The translations under genes and the position numbers were made by a program. From positions 186,001 to 250,000 of the forward strand of contig QNQO01006228.1 of the NCBI GenBank assembly GCA_003290165.1: a stretch of 64,000 bases of DNA, read 5' to 3'. This stretch comes from Berberis thunbergii (Eukaryota; Streptophyta; Magnoliopsida; Ranunculales; Berberidaceae). The notes below the pieces were generated by a model. The model saw only the letters and a list, made by a program, of their open reading frames with translations. It did no database searches and was not told the origin of the DNA. This document shows, piece by piece, positions 47,110 to 58,290 of this stretch (positions are counted from its first letter, which is position 1; the number at the start of each line of letters is the position of its first letter).

Positions 47110-47199
47110 TATTACGTTTTTCGAGTTATATGTGATTATTCCAGCTCCGCTTCCCGACTCGTTGGATGCTCCGTCACAACGAATGATCCATTCGTGAAC

Positions 47200-47905
47200 A
47201 GTTCATTCGGTTTACTCCTTTTCTTTATTGTCGTCTGGTTGACGTTTGTTGTTGCTCGTGAATTCAGTGATGAAGTCTACTAATGCTTGAGCTTTTATTG
47301 TCGTAATTGAAGCGTAGCTGATGTCAAACTGTCCGAGCTTCATTGCCCATTCCACCATACTTTTGGATAGTTCTGGTTTGTGCAGCACTAACCAAAGTGG
47401 TTGTTCAGTCATGACAATGATGAGGTGAGCTTATAAATATGGTCGTAAGTTTCTTGAAGATACGATCAGGACGCGTGCCAGTTTCTCCAAAGCTGGGTAG
47501 TTAATCTCCGCATCAGCAAGCATTTTGCTGACATAGTATATTGCCTTTTGTGCACCATATTCCTCTGGTATCAATGTTGAGTTGACCGCATGTTCGGACA
47601 CAGACAAGTATATGTAGAGTGTTTCTCATGTGTTTGGTTTTGACAGCATTTCAATGCTTCCCATGTACGTCTCCAGGCTTTGAAAATATTTTTTGCATTC
47701 TTCTTTCCACTTGAACGTCTTGTTTTCTTTCAAGATTTTGAAGAAAGGGAGACATTTGTCAGAAGATTTGGAAATGAATTTGTTCAAAGCTGCTATTCTA
47801 CCATTGAGGCTTTTCACACCCTTGATGTTAAATGACGACTGCATGTTGACAAGTGCTTGTATCTGTTTTGGGTCAGCTTCGATTCCTTTTTGATTGACCA
47901 TGTAT
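47200..47905 (-). pseudogene. Gypsy RT C-terminal/RNase H region
   Basis: Frames at 47901-47626 (GIEADPKQIQALVNMQSSFN, IKGVKSLNGRIAALNKFISK) and 47412-47212 (ELSKSMVEWAMKLGQFDISY, KAQALVDFI) carry the RT thumb/connection and the end of the first RNase H. Intervening frameshifts lie near 47430-47620. Adjacent to the archaeal-type RNase H. Confidence 0.75.
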
Positions 47906-48158
47906 CTAAGGAACTTCCATGATTCTACTTCAAATGTACACTTCTATGGATTCAATTTCATTTTGTATCTTCCGAGCTGGGAGAAGGTTTGTTCGAGGTC
48001 TTTGATATGGTTTGTTCTGTGTAAGCTCTTGACAAAGATATCATTAATGTACACCTCCATGGTCTTGCCTATCTGATATTTGAACATTCTGTTGACAAAA
48101 CGTTGGTTTGTAGCTCCTGCGTTCTTTAGTCCGAATGACATCATTCGGTAACAGTACA
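47906..48158 (-). pseudogene. Gypsy RT, part 2 (after the solo-LTR insertion)
   Basis: Reads YCYRMMSFGLKNAGATNQRF, FKYQIGKTMEVYINDIFVKS. The FGLKNAGATYQR and YxDD motifs identify RT. The active site reads YIND instead of Y(V/I)DD, an inactivating change. Confidence 0.85.
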
Positions 48159-51100
48159 TGTAACACCCCTACTTTTCCAATGGCAATAAAAAAAATTTAT
48201 GCAACTAAAATTCAATTGAAATTTTTAATTTAAAATCTTCTTTTGTTTGACAAGTTGTATTTTTCAAAATTCGCTTAACTTTCTTTCCTCTACCGAATCT
48301 CGGGACGAGATTCTTTTGAGTTGTATATATTGTAGCACCCCGTAATTTTTGTACTTCCTGAATTTTTTTAATATTTTTGTGTGATTGTCTTCATTAAGTT
48401 ATGGGCATATGTATGAGCTATTTGTTTGTCCATATGATGTGTAGTTTGTTATTTAAGAATTAATTTCCTACTTACCTTCCTCTACCGAATCTCGGGACAA
48501 GATTCTTTTGAGTTGTATATATTGTAATACCCGCCTAATTAAATAAATATAAAAATTTCTTATTTATTAATTATGGCATATGTTGTAATCTCAATTATTG
48601 GGAAAAAGATTTGTTTTGTTTGTCATTGCTTAATAGGATAAGGTGTGTGTGTATTTAGCCAAAATTTTGTAAATCCTAATGTTAATGGGTTGTTACCCAA
48701 TTGTATTTGGGCTTTCATGAAAAGTAATGGTTAGGGTATTGGTTAAAGGGAAATAAAGGTTAAAAGAATAAGAGATGAGTGATGGTTGTGTTTAGCCAAA
48801 TAAACCCTAATTAAAAACTCATTTAAGCCCTAGCCTCCTTTTTCTCTCTAGATACACACAGAAGAAAAGAAAAACTTACGTTGAAAAAGGTGGGAGGTGC
48901 TGAAGGAAGAAATTTGCTCAAATCTTGGGATTCTTGCAAAAAGAGGTGAGTAAAACTCTATCGCTAGACATTTTGATTTTTATTTACATCTTTAAAGGGA
49001 AAAAAATCGATTTGACATTGTTGGTTTGATTTATATCTTTAATGAAAATCGATTTGAAATCTTGGTTTGATTTAAAACTTAAATGAAAAAGAAAAAAAAA
49101 CAACGAATTGACATCATTGTTCATGTTGCGGTTTTACTATTACTGTTCCCGTTTCTATCACTGTTCCTGTTCCTATTACAGTTCCTGTTTCTATTACTGT
49201 TACTGTTATTGTTCCTATTACTGTTCCCGTTCCTATTACTGTTCCTGTTCTTATTATTGTTCCTGTTCGATGTCACTGTTCACTTTTCCGGTTTTACATC
49301 ACTGTTTTTGTTCCTGTTCACTGTTCCGGTTTTACATCACTGTTTTTGTTCCTGTTCACTGTTCCGGTTTGACATCACTGTTCACTGTTCCGATTTTACA
49401 TCAATGTTTCGGATCCTGTTCACATATCTACTACTTTTTACTTGATTAAAATCAGTCACAGTAGTTGTAAGTATGGAATATGATTATGTCCAGTAAGATG
49501 GGATGATACCCAAGATTTTGCTAATGCATCATCATAACACGTGTCATGTGACTAAACGTGGAATCTGGAATCCATTGATAATCCCATTAGAACGCCGATA
49601 CGTAATCTGATTGTCCCTCTAAAACACCAATTTTTCCTTGGAATTCTGACGTGTCATCTTGAGTATGGCTTTGCTTGAGTGTGAGTGAGGGAAATGAATA
49701 AGAGCGTATTTGACTTATAGAATTTTTCCATGTTAGTATGGTCATAACAAATATCTATGTGAATTGGGTGATTCATGTTCTGAGATGCAGCACATCTTCG
49801 CCTCTCCGGGTCAATGTAGTTTGGAGGTATGTTGTTGATTTGTTTGGATTGTGTTCGGCAAATGCTGGGATCAATGGAGGAATTCCACCCCAAAGGGAAG
49901 ATGTGAGAACTAGTTCCATTTGTTGTGTGTTAGGTGGTTTTAGCTACTTGGTTATTCTGAGTGTGCTAGATTTCACCACGGTAAATAAACTTGGGTATTA
50001 GTAGTGTTACGCAAGTTAGTATTTGTAATTTTACATTATGGCTTGAAATACGTGGTTAGTGTCTGATCAGATGATAAACTTGTATTTGACTGATATGCAA
50101 ATTATCTTGCTAAGGAGTATCCTTATATTGAATGAGTTTGATCCCTGTTGTGTTATAGAAATGTATTTATGAAAATATTATTTGTTCCCCAAGAGAATGG
50201 TGGATATTGTGGTTGATTTATTTATGGTTGACAAAACGTCACCATAAAAGAGTTTTGAGGATTTATTTATTTTTATGCTCTTTTCCACAACTCCGAAAAA
50301 AAAATGTGAAAAGAAAAGAAATTTTTGTATACAGACTTGCTTGTATACGTGTGATATTATTATGGGTATGCAGACTTGCTGGCATATCAGTGCACCGTTC
50401 CATGTGAGTTCGAATGTACGTGTAGATTTAGGAAGAATATTTGCCAGTGATTGAACTTCTGGTGAGATGACATGTTCATCGAGGTGGCACCCCACTTGGA
50501 ACATGTACGCTCCGAGTGGTTCGATGGCAAGGGAGGCACACTTTGGTGAGGTGTGTTCGGCACCAGGAGGATAGTGCGATTGTGGAAAAGAAGCGAGATT
50601 TCTTTTTTTTGTATATGTGCATGATTACCTTAAAGGAAGAAACTAAATGCTCATTCCATCATTGAATGAGAACTACATGTCTTCCTAAAGGTAGAAAAAT
50701 GTGTTTTGTTAATATTTCAATAATAGTCTAATATGATTATGAATTGTATTGTTGTTGCATTTATGAGGATTGATAACTCAAATTTTATTTATTAGTAATA
50801 AATAATGCATATTTATTTATTAGGATGATGACACCTTTACCTCATTGAGGAACTATCTGTTGGTGTGGTTGGTTATTGTTTTTGTTTAGTTTGATGTTAT
50901 CACGTGTGGATTTATTGATTTTTTTTGGATGAAGATTTCTCACACCAGCTTTATTGTTGACCCAAGTGAGCTTTTGCTTCTTGGGTACATTCCTTTTGGA
51001 ATGTAGCCGATTAGTCTTTCAGGTTTAGAGATTTTGAGCTGCATTACTGGAGTTCCGCTAGTGAGCTAGCCACGCCAGTCCTTTTCGGGTTAGAGTTTTA

Positions 51101-51247
51101 TTTGTTTTCAGTAATTCAATCATGTTTAGTTGTTGCTGCTATTTGTTTCTGTTGTTATTGAATTTTCACGTCCCGAGTTTTGGGGGAAATGGATAATCCT
51201 ACGTGGATTTTGAGATTTTTGTTTTCTTCGAAAATTGGGACGTGACA
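48159..51247 (+). mobile_element. Solo LTR, 3.09 kb, inserted in the gypsy RT
   Basis: Starts TGTAACACCCC and ends GACGTGACA, with a perfect 5-bp target duplication GTACA (48154-48158, 51248-51252). Removing it rejoins the RT across MYC/YRMM. The 48331-48780 and 50170-51247 parts match the LTRs at 57198-64000, while the middle differs: it holds a TTCCTGTT repeat instead of the captured coding sequence. Internal LTR-start motifs are at 48331 (TGTAGCACCCC) and 48523 (TGTAATACCC). Confidence 0.93.
49125..49430 (+). repeat. TTCCTGTTCCTATTACTG minisatellite in the solo LTR
   Basis: Degenerate 12-18-bp units of TTCCTGTT(C/T)CTATTACTG at 49140-49265. Two near-perfect 50-bp units containing CACTGTTTTTGTTCCTGTTC and GTTCCGGTTTTACATCACTG follow. 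Open in two frames but low complexity. Confidence 0.85.
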
Positions 51248-51252
51248 GTACA

Positions 51253-51720
51253 TACCTCTTTCTATTATGAAATATTTATTTTCTTGGTCGGCCGGGTACA
51301 TCTGTATCCGGTTGTATCCAGAGTATGCATCCATGAAGCTCAGGAGTTTGTGTTCGGAAGTGGCATCCACTATTTGATCAATACGAAGAAGTGAGAAACT
51401 GTCTTTTGGGCAAGCCTTGTTCAGATCAGTGTAATCTACACATACTCTGCACTTGTCGTTCTTCTTCTTTACCAAGACTTTGTTAGCTAGCCAGTCTGGG
51501 TAATGAGATTCCCTGATCATTCCTAAAGTCATCTGAAGACGTGTTTCCTCGTTTATTGTTTGGTTGCGTTCTGAGGCAACTGGATTTTTTTTTTCTGTCG
51601 GACTGGCTTCTTGTCCGGATTGACTTGCAATTTGTGAGTAATGACAAAGGGATCGACACCCACCATGTTTTTTATCGTCTAGGCAAAAATGTCATGGTTA
51701 CATCTTTTAGCAGTTGGATC
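51253..51720 (-). pseudogene. Gypsy RT, part 1
   Basis: Reads from HKLQVNPDKKPVRQKKK (about 51630) through MIRESHYPDWLANKVLVKKK, KCRVCVDYTDLNKACPKDSF and LLSFMDAYSGYNRIQMYP. VDYTDLNKACPKD and DAYSGYNQI are gypsy RT motifs B and C. A frameshift separates the first piece from the MTLGMIRES frame at 51532. Confidence 0.88.
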
Positions 51721-51950
51721 ATCTTAATGGCTAGTTCTGGGTGGATTTTCGTGCCAATACGAATTGTTTTGCTTGCTTCTTCACCGTCCAAGTGGACTAC
51801 TGTTGTCTCTTCTTCTGGTTGTCCAATATTTGGTCAATCTCTTGGACTGGTTGGAGTTGTATCATCATTCGGGAGGTCGGAGTCTGTTAGACCAGCTACG
51901 TCATGCAAACGTATATCAGCTCCCTTATTCTTTCATTTGACCCAGTAGTA
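51721..51950 (-). pseudogene. Gypsy gag-pol junction, protease apparently absent
   Basis: VHLDGEEASKTIRIGTKIHP is the linker that usually follows the protease in Tat elements. It lies only about 50 codons after the gag zinc-finger segment ends (IGKD at 51959), leaving no room for a protease domain. An internal deletion is inferred. Confidence 0.5.
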
Positions 51951-51958
51951 GCATTTGC

Positions 51959-52620
51959 CTAATCTTTCCCTATGGGCTGTTTATCTTTTTGCCTAATGAA
52001 CTCTCTGAGTCGTCCCTTTTGGACATGGTGCTCGATTCCGTCCTTCAAGTTATAGCAGTCATCGGTGTCATGCCCGTGATATTTGTGAGAAAAATACTTG
52101 CTCTTATCTCGCCCATCTGGATCTCTTCTCATCTTGGGTGGCCATTTAACATCCTCCCATTTTGCCATGATCTTCAGGACTTTAGCTCGACTTATTTTCC
52201 AAGCTATGAACGGTTTGTACGTCGTGTTGATTGTATTTGTCGACCGTTCATATCGGGATCTTTTGGTTTGCAGCCTTTCGAATTCTCGTCCGTTGAACTC
52301 GGACCTGCTACTGGTCCGGTGCCTTTTCAAATGGTCATTCTCTTCCCAAGGCTTGTCGTCTCTTCGTATTTATCCACTCCTCTCCCGGCTAGCTAATGAA
52401 GGTCTCTTTTTAGATTCGTTTTTAGCAGCTAACATCTCATCGAGGGTGATGTATTTTTGGGCGGTTTTTAATAAAATTGCCATGTTATTTGGGGATCTAA
52501 GTTCAGAGAGTTGTAGACGACTCCCTTCTTAATCCGGAAGTGAATGTGGCCATGGCCGTGTCGTCACTGCATCTGTCAATCATAGTTAACTCGTCAGTAA
52601 AACGAGTAACATACTCTCTA
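51959..52620 (-). pseudogene. Gypsy gag, C-terminal half
   Basis: The 52620-52540 segment reads YVTRFTDELTMIDRCSDDTA, continuing the gag domain from the other side of the TRIM insertion. 52330-51959 holds KYFSHKYHGHDTDDCYNLKD, the knuckle of Tat gag with its first Cys replaced by Phe. 52430-52330 (lysine/arginine-rich) also belongs here. Confidence 0.8.
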
Positions 52621-52622
52621 AT

Positions 52623-53176
52623 TGTCACAACCCGATCAATAAAGTATTATATTGTCTGCTTGTGGCCCAAGGCTTGCACGGCTTTAAAACGCGTACTACT
52701 TTGTAGATTCAAACTCATACATATATAGTACATCACCCTCCCTTACAGAGGTGATGTGAAACTATGATCTTTCCTTTGTAGCTTGCCAACCCTCTTGGGA
52801 TCCGTGGGCTCTTGGGCTTCCCATTCACCCTCCCTCTCAAGTCCGCCCACACAAGGATATCACAGTCCACCCCCCTTGAGAGCCCAACGTCTTCGTTGGC
52901 ACACTTCTGGCTGGGTCAGGCTCTGATACCATTCTGTCACGACCTGATCCACAAAATTTTATATTGTTCACTTTGGGCCCAAGGCCCGCACGACTCTAAA
53001 ACACGTAGTACTTTGTAAAACCAAATTCGTACATATATAGTACATCACCCTATTTTACCCAGACGATGTGAGACTATAATCTTTCTTTTGTAGCTTGCCA
53101 ACCCTTTTGGGATCCATGGACTTTTGGGTTTCTCCCTCACCCTCCCCCTCAAGTTTGCCCACACAAGGGTATCACA
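52623..53176 (-). mobile_element. TRIM retrotransposon, 554 bp, inserted in gypsy gag
   Basis: Two 242-bp LTRs (52623-52864 and 52935-53176). On the plus strand each starts TGTCAC(A/G)ACC(C/T)GATC and ends TATCACA. Between them are 70 bp with primer-binding site GGCTCTGATACCA (52919-52931, minus sense). Flanks CTAAT (52618-52622) and CTGAT (53177-53181) are a target duplication with one change. Similar LTR ends show kinship with the TRIM at 7563-8164. Confidence 0.9.
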
Positions 53177-53181
53177 CTGAT

Positions 53182-54060
53182 GATTTCCTTGGATTTTTGC
53201 TTTATGTGTATAGAAAGTAGTGTGGACCCTTTCTCATTCCCTGGTTGCCGATGAATCTCGTAATAAAAGTAGTGGCCAACACTTGACAGGAGTCTATCAA
53301 CCTGAGTGGTAGACTATTGAACCAACTCATTGTCGTGGACGTGAGACTAATTGGAAAGGTTCGACACAACATTGACTTCATGCATTCTTTCAAGGCCCAT
53401 CATGTCATGGAAATGTCGTAGGTGGTATGTTGGATCAGTAGTTCCATCATAAGCTTCGAACTTTGGAGGAACAAACTTTTTTGACAGGGGGGTTCCATGA
53501 GTGCATCAGAGAATAGCGGTCTAGCCAACTCGTAAAACACAATGGGGTTTGTAACTCCAATTCGGAATAAAACCGATGGAGGAATTCCATTACTCTGGGA
53601 ACCATCTCCCTGTGGTTTACTGCCTTCAAGATTTGGTTGTCGAAGTTTTGTAGGAGCTTCATTGCTTTGTCGAGCATGGTTGGCAGAGTTTTGTTGTGGT
53701 GGTGTTTGGATGCGGTTGGCAGATTAAGCACTCTCCTGGGTGAGTTTGTCCACAAGTTAAAATCAGATGATCCATTTGGGCTAGAAGTTGATCCACATGA
53801 GGATCCGTGACTGTACTGTCAGATTTCTGAGATGACTGGGCTACCACTATGTTGTAATACTGTGTTACCCGACACAATTAACCCGGTTGTTGCCGGGTTT
53901 GGAGTATTCGCTATTGGTAACTCAACTTTACCGGTGGATGGATTGCTGCAATTGTTGCTGGGTTGAGGGTTTGTAGAATGTTCCATATGTTCTAACTTTT
54001 TATCGCTGATTAGAACTAAAGAAGTTTCCAACTACAAACTCCCTTCTTGAAAGGAAACTA
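53182..54060 (-). pseudogene. Gypsy gag, N-terminal half
   Basis: From about 54031 (MEHSTNPQPSNNCS...) through a linker with NHREMVPRVMEF to the Retrotrans_gag segment at 53393-53202: LCRTFPISLTSTTMSWFNSL, SCQVLATTFITRF. This A-Y-FPLTL-G-A--WY-SL core is typical of plant gypsy gag. Stops and frameshifts near 53400-53760 break it. Confidence 0.8.
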
Positions 54061-54067
54061 TCGTTCC

Positions 54068-54085
54068 CCACGGACAGCTCCAAAC
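54068..54085 (-). promoter_or_regulatory. Probable primer-binding site of the gypsy element
   Basis: On the minus strand the bases next to the 5' LTR read GTTTGGAGCTGTCCGTGGGG. This looks like a decayed TGGCGCCGTCTGTGGGGA-type site found in several Tat elements. Confidence 0.55.
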
Positions 54086-54620
54086 TGATGCGTCCAAATC
54101 TGGTCTCCTAGAAATTCGACCTGCAAAACAAAGGTTAGATTGTGAAAGACCCCCTATTTGGTGGTCGAAGGCACTCTGATGCGTAAGTCAGTAAATCTGC
54201 AGGAGATAAAGCTTAATATGGATAGAACTCAGTTAAAATTGCATACTTTAGTTGAATGTTCCATTTACCTTATATAGTGGTTGTTATTAATTCTCTACGT
54301 GACTTAAGCATGTGAGGCTTAACGATGGGATACGTTCTCTGCAACAGTTTCCTCCTTTATGAAGATACGTCATTGGGGGAATAACTCTTGCCACGACTTT
54401 TATTTTTTGTAACGTTCATCCTCTTTAAGGGATGGATTTGTTGGGCCTGGATTTGAGCCTCTGATCATGATTTGTGTTGAAGTGCCTTTTTGGACTTTAA
54501 TGACTGAACCTGCCTTTTGGGCTTTGCAAGTCGACCCTGACTTGAAATACTTGATCCTCATGATAAACAATCTTTAGCACATGTATGATTGTGATGATAG
54601 TCCTTTTTTATATATCATCG
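54086..54620 (-). repeat. 5' LTR of the gypsy element
   Basis: 535 bp. Starts TGATGCGTCC on the plus strand and ends ATATATCATCG, followed by the target duplication GTTGT. Confidence 0.92.
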
Positions 54621-54625
54621 GTTGT

Positions 54626-54838
54626 TATTCAAATCATTTGGCAAGTGAAAAATGCACATGTGTTTGAGATATACCTTTGACTACATAGACTTTTCAACAA
54701 ATGAGGAATCTTTGGGAAAGAGAATTCTCAGTCATATAGAATGCTCGTATTCATACTCTTAAATGCTGGCACTATTTTAAATCTCACCGAGTCTGAGTCT
54801 AGGTTGGACTTGGAAGAGATTCGAACCAGACACGAGAT
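54626..54838 (+). pseudogene. Second LINE relic, 3' of the gypsy insertion
   Basis: Reads QIIWQVKNAHVFE, matching the segment after the zf-RVT zinc motif in LINE ORF2, and so continuing the relic at 34590-35236. It may extend past the hAT element to about 55640 (FLQALNSDYVRVYFDAIF). Low conservation. Confidence 0.4.
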
Positions 54839-55529
54839 CAGGCACGGATTCACGTGGGGGCAAGTGCCCCCACTGACTTTTGAGATTTTATTTTTTTATT
54901 TTTTTTAAATTTATTTGTCCCCCAATTAGTTTTTTTTTTTTTTTGCCCCTCTATTCTCAATTTGACTTCAACCATGACTTCATCCTTCAAATCATATACA
55001 TATCAAATTCAAACTCTACTTTTAGAGTTAGAGATAGAGGTTAAATCTCTCAAAGAAACCAAAATCCACAGTTTCTTCTTCACACTCCATCGATTGGATA
55101 AGATGAGGGAAACCCTCATATTTCATCATCTTCAAATATCTATAACTATTGAGTTATTTGAAATCATCTTCACAAGATCCAGCAAGATCCAAACCACCTT
55201 ATTCTTCTTCTTCTAGGTACCAGGTGCCTTCATTAATCACTGCGTTGGTCATCTCCACAAAAAAATCGTAAACAACCCAATCTCTTCATCCTTTTCTTCA
55301 TGTAGTAGTAATCAACGATTCAAACCCTTCTCTTGTGTTGTGTTTCTAGAATCAGTAACAATCTTCAATGAATATAGTAGTAATCATCTTCAATGACTGT
55401 CTTTGTTGTACTCCCCTTTTTGCTATATTTAAAAAAAAATTCATGTTAAAGTAACTAATTTTTATATTATATTTAATTAATTATGATATCACCCCCCCCC
55501 CCTCAACAAAAACCTTGGCTCCGTCACTG
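54839..55529. mobile_element. Non-autonomous hAT element, 691 bp
   Basis: Left end CAGGCACGGATTCACG and right end CTTGGCTCCGTCACTG are imperfect inverted repeats. Perfect 8-bp target duplication CACGAGAT (54831-54838, 55530-55537). The subterminal tracts GCCCCC and CCCCCCCC are typical of this hAT group. The interior has no transposase. Confidence 0.92.
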
Positions 55530-55537
55530 CACGAGAT

Positions 55538-56500
55538 CACCTCTACTTTGGATCCTTTTTTACAAGCTTTAAACTCGGATTATGTCAGAGTTTATTTTGA
55601 TGCTATTTTCAATCTTATTTCCATTTGAGGGCGATGGGCATGCTGGTGAGTGACGATGAATGGGCAATTACAAAGATATCAGCTCCTATTCTGATAAGTG
55701 ATAATCTTTTTTTTTTTTTGCAGCACTATGGCTGAAGTATATAGCAGAGAAACGATTCTTCTCTACATCTTGAAATCAAATAATGGTGTTAACAAATATC
55801 CTTTGTTTTGTATTAGCTCCAGGTTGCATGTAGTTAACAAATATCCCTTGTTTTGTATTATCTGGGCTTGAATCCCTTTGTTTAGCAATATTCATTGACT
55901 CCTCAATCTAGCGGGGGATTGGACTGTAACCTATATTAGTTGCTTGGAAAATGTTCAAGCACACAACTTGCCTAAAACTAGCTAAGTTACCTATTTCAGG
56001 GACTTGTCCCATTATTCCTAATTTCAGCAAAAAACAAAATGCTGAGTGTGGGGGTTCAAACCTATGAGCTCTTATTGAGGATGATTAGAGGGTGAGACAT
56101 AAAGTCCTCTCTGATGGATGAAACTTTAAAAAAAAAAAAAATTGTTCTGATTTTTATTATATGGATTTATTCTCTCTTCTCTATTTTGTTTTTTCTGTTT
56201 TATTATTATTTATGTGTGTGCTATTGGTTGTAGATGCCATAAAATTTGTCGGTTGTGTAGAAAAAAAAGAACATAGAACAAGTTCATCAAGTCTTGAACC
56301 AACCAAACATTTGATTCTTGCAATTGAACTTCTCCACTCTTTATCAGAGGAACATAGTCTCCCACATGTAACTTTGCAAGTGATCTGCCAGGCTTGATTT
56401 ATCAATCGCCTTGTGATGGTAAGACTTGCACATAAAAGTATAGGACAGTTTGTACAAGAAGCCCAAGTAGAATTATTACCAAAACCAACACAGAACACAA
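55538..56500. other. No gene supported
   Basis: AT-rich DNA, with a duplicated TTAACAAATATCC(C/T)TTGTTTTGTATTA motif near 55790-55860. Open frames at 56161-56397 (plus, hydrophobic start) and 56181-56510 (minus) show no recognisable domain. Confidence 0.4.
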
Positions 56501-56509
56501 ACACTAACA

Positions 56510-57180
56510 CCCATACTTACCATATACACCTAAAAAACAATCTCCAACCCCGACAAAGATATTTGCATTATAACAAAGATGAAACTGGACATCAACAACT
56601 TACCCTGGATGAGTTTCCTGCTCTTCTGCATGGCTTTGATGCCATAAGTTTCTTCCAACACTGAAGCCACACTTGCCAATTGCCAAACGATGTTGATGTA
56701 CACGAAACCCAATCAAGTAAAGCACGACAGCAATCGCAAGAAGTATGAATCCGAAGGTTGTGGGGCCAAAAGACATTGCCCACAAAACGAAAAGAATGGC
56801 GGTAACAATGTTATAGGCAAGGTTTATAATGAAGTTCCACAGAAATGTGACAAGTAGTCTATTCCAGACCTTTGGAACAACACCCATTACCCTTTTGAAG
56901 GTGGTGGGTTTGGAAGTGTAGATACAGCAACTGTGTAGACCACAGCAGAGGTGGAGAGTAGAGAAAGGATCAAAAGGAAGATGAGATATGATGATGCCTT
57001 GAATAACAAGAAGTAGGGCATTTTGGATGGTAAGCGAAAAATTGAAATCGACGTAATTGATGTGACCATCTTCTCCTCCCCCGTCCAGGAGAGTTCACCT
57101 CTGAGGAGTTTTCCGAAGAAGAGAGGGGATAGCGGTATTTGGAATAAGAGGGAGGATGAAAGCTAGAGTTGTTTTTGAAG
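56510..57180 (-). pseudogene. Plant multi-span membrane protein of unknown function, frameshifted fragment
   Basis: Minus-strand frames 57069-56887, 56887-56712 and 56712-56530 join by frameshifts. They read hydrophobic spans YLIFLLILSLLSTSAVVYTV, then KPTTFKRVMGVVPKVWNRLL, VTFLWNFIINLAYNIVTAIL and VYINIVWQLASVASVLEETY, GIKAMQKSRKLIQGK. The R-VPKVW-RL--TFLW and W-LASV-SVLE---G--AM--S--L--GK patterns match a plant family of six-span-like uncharacterised membrane proteins. Frameshifts near 57060, 56890 and 56712 and lack of the rest make it a pseudogene. Its 5' side ends at the LTR insertion at 57198. Confidence 0.7.
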
Positions 57181-57735
57181 GAATTGATGAGCTTGAATGT
57201 AGCACCCCGTAATTTTTGTACTTACTGAATTTTTTTTATATATTTTTGTGTGATTGTCTTCATTAAGTTATGGGCATACGTATGTGATATTTGTTTGTCC
57301 ATGTGATGTGTAGTTTGTTTATTTAAAAAAATTAATTTCCTACTTACCTTCCTCTACCGCAGTTGCATATATTGTAATACCCACCTAATTAAATAAATAT
57401 AAAAAAATTTATTTATTAATTATGGCATATATTGTAATCTCAATTATTTGGAAAAAGATTTTTGTTTGTCATTGTTAAATAGAATAAGGTGTGTGTGTGT
57501 GTTTAGCCAAAAATTTATAAACCCTAATGTTGATGGGTTGTTACCCAATTGTATTTGGGCTTGGTTTTGGGCTTTCATAAATTAAGGATTAGGGTTTATT
57601 TTGTGAAGATTAAGGACGGACTGCCTTTAGAATTTTAGTGGAGGCGAATAGCCACCCACCATATAAAAAACAAACAAACAAACAAACAAAACCTTTTTCC
57701 TTAAGTTTTCCTTTCTCTTTCTCGTTTCCTTCTTA

Positions 57736-58290
57736 ATGGCGGCTGACATTGGCGAGGGGATGTAGATGGGAAGAAGATGGGAGGTATGGTGTCTTCTATG
57801 ATGACTGGAGCAAAACGTCCTGTTAGCCAGGCTGAGTTGATGGAGCTTCAGGATAGTGAACAACGACACAAACACTTATATGAGAATCAAAATAGAGAAA
57901 AACTACGGCATGGTGATTTTGATGAAAGCGACTACTACTATGAACCCCACCTATCTCACGGTTGCAAGCGTAAATTGGATGAGGGATATAGTGAAAGCTA
58001 TTCTGGACATGATATTTAGAGACCACAGAAGAAGCACCAAAATTACAAACATCCAGAGGAAGTTCAACATTGCATTGATCGTAGAAACGAAAAGGGTTCT
58101 GCCCATGCTGCTGATCGAAGAAATGAGAAGGGTTCTGCCCCTGCTGGCGATCGTAGAAACGAGAAGGGTTCGCTTTCTGCAACTGGTGGAAGGGATCGAA
58201 AGGCACATGTCCTTGATGTGTCGAGTTCTAAAATGGAGGATATGTCAATTGGCATGATAAAGAAACGGAGGAAAAGTTGTAGTGGTTGAA
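57736..58290 (+). pseudogene. Captured coding sequence in the left LTR, unknown family
   Basis: After a UTR-like leader, ATG 57736 opens MAADIGEGM. The main frame, from about 57747, reads DVDGKKMGGMVSSMMTGAKR, VSQAELMELQDSEQRHKHLY, HGDFDESDYYYEPHLSHG, KRKLDEGYSESYSGHDI, a TAG at 58017-58019, and then in the same frame a DRRNEKGS-repeat region (three copies) to VLDVSSSKMEDMS. Highly charged, possibly an RNA-associated protein, but I do not recognise it. Three breaks: a shift after the ATG, the TAG, and a 10-bp deletion near 58240 relative to the right LTR. No introns are visible within the reading, which suggests cDNA capture. Confidence 0.6.

Larger units (their letters stand above)
35242..54620 (-). 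mobile_element. Ty3/gypsy retrotransposon, Tat lineage, minus orientation, multiply interrupted
   Basis: The LTRs start TGATGCGTCC and end ATCATC(A/G), with a perfect 5-bp target duplication GTTGT (35237-35241, 54621-54625). Coding order on the minus strand is gag, RT, RNase H, a second (archaeal-type) RNase H, then integrase, with plus-strand ORFs between integrase and the 3' LTR. The dual RNase H and antisense ORF are Tat-lineage hallmarks. Inserts: long-TIR DNA element with copia-2 in the 3' LTR, a solo LTR in RT and a TRIM in gag. Net length is about 8.4 kb once these are removed. Confidence 0.9.

Noticed and set aside
49083..49449. Leu/Phe- and Cys/Tyr-rich open frames of 113-120 codons
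   Set aside because: They are translations of the TTCCTGTT minisatellite in the solo LTR.
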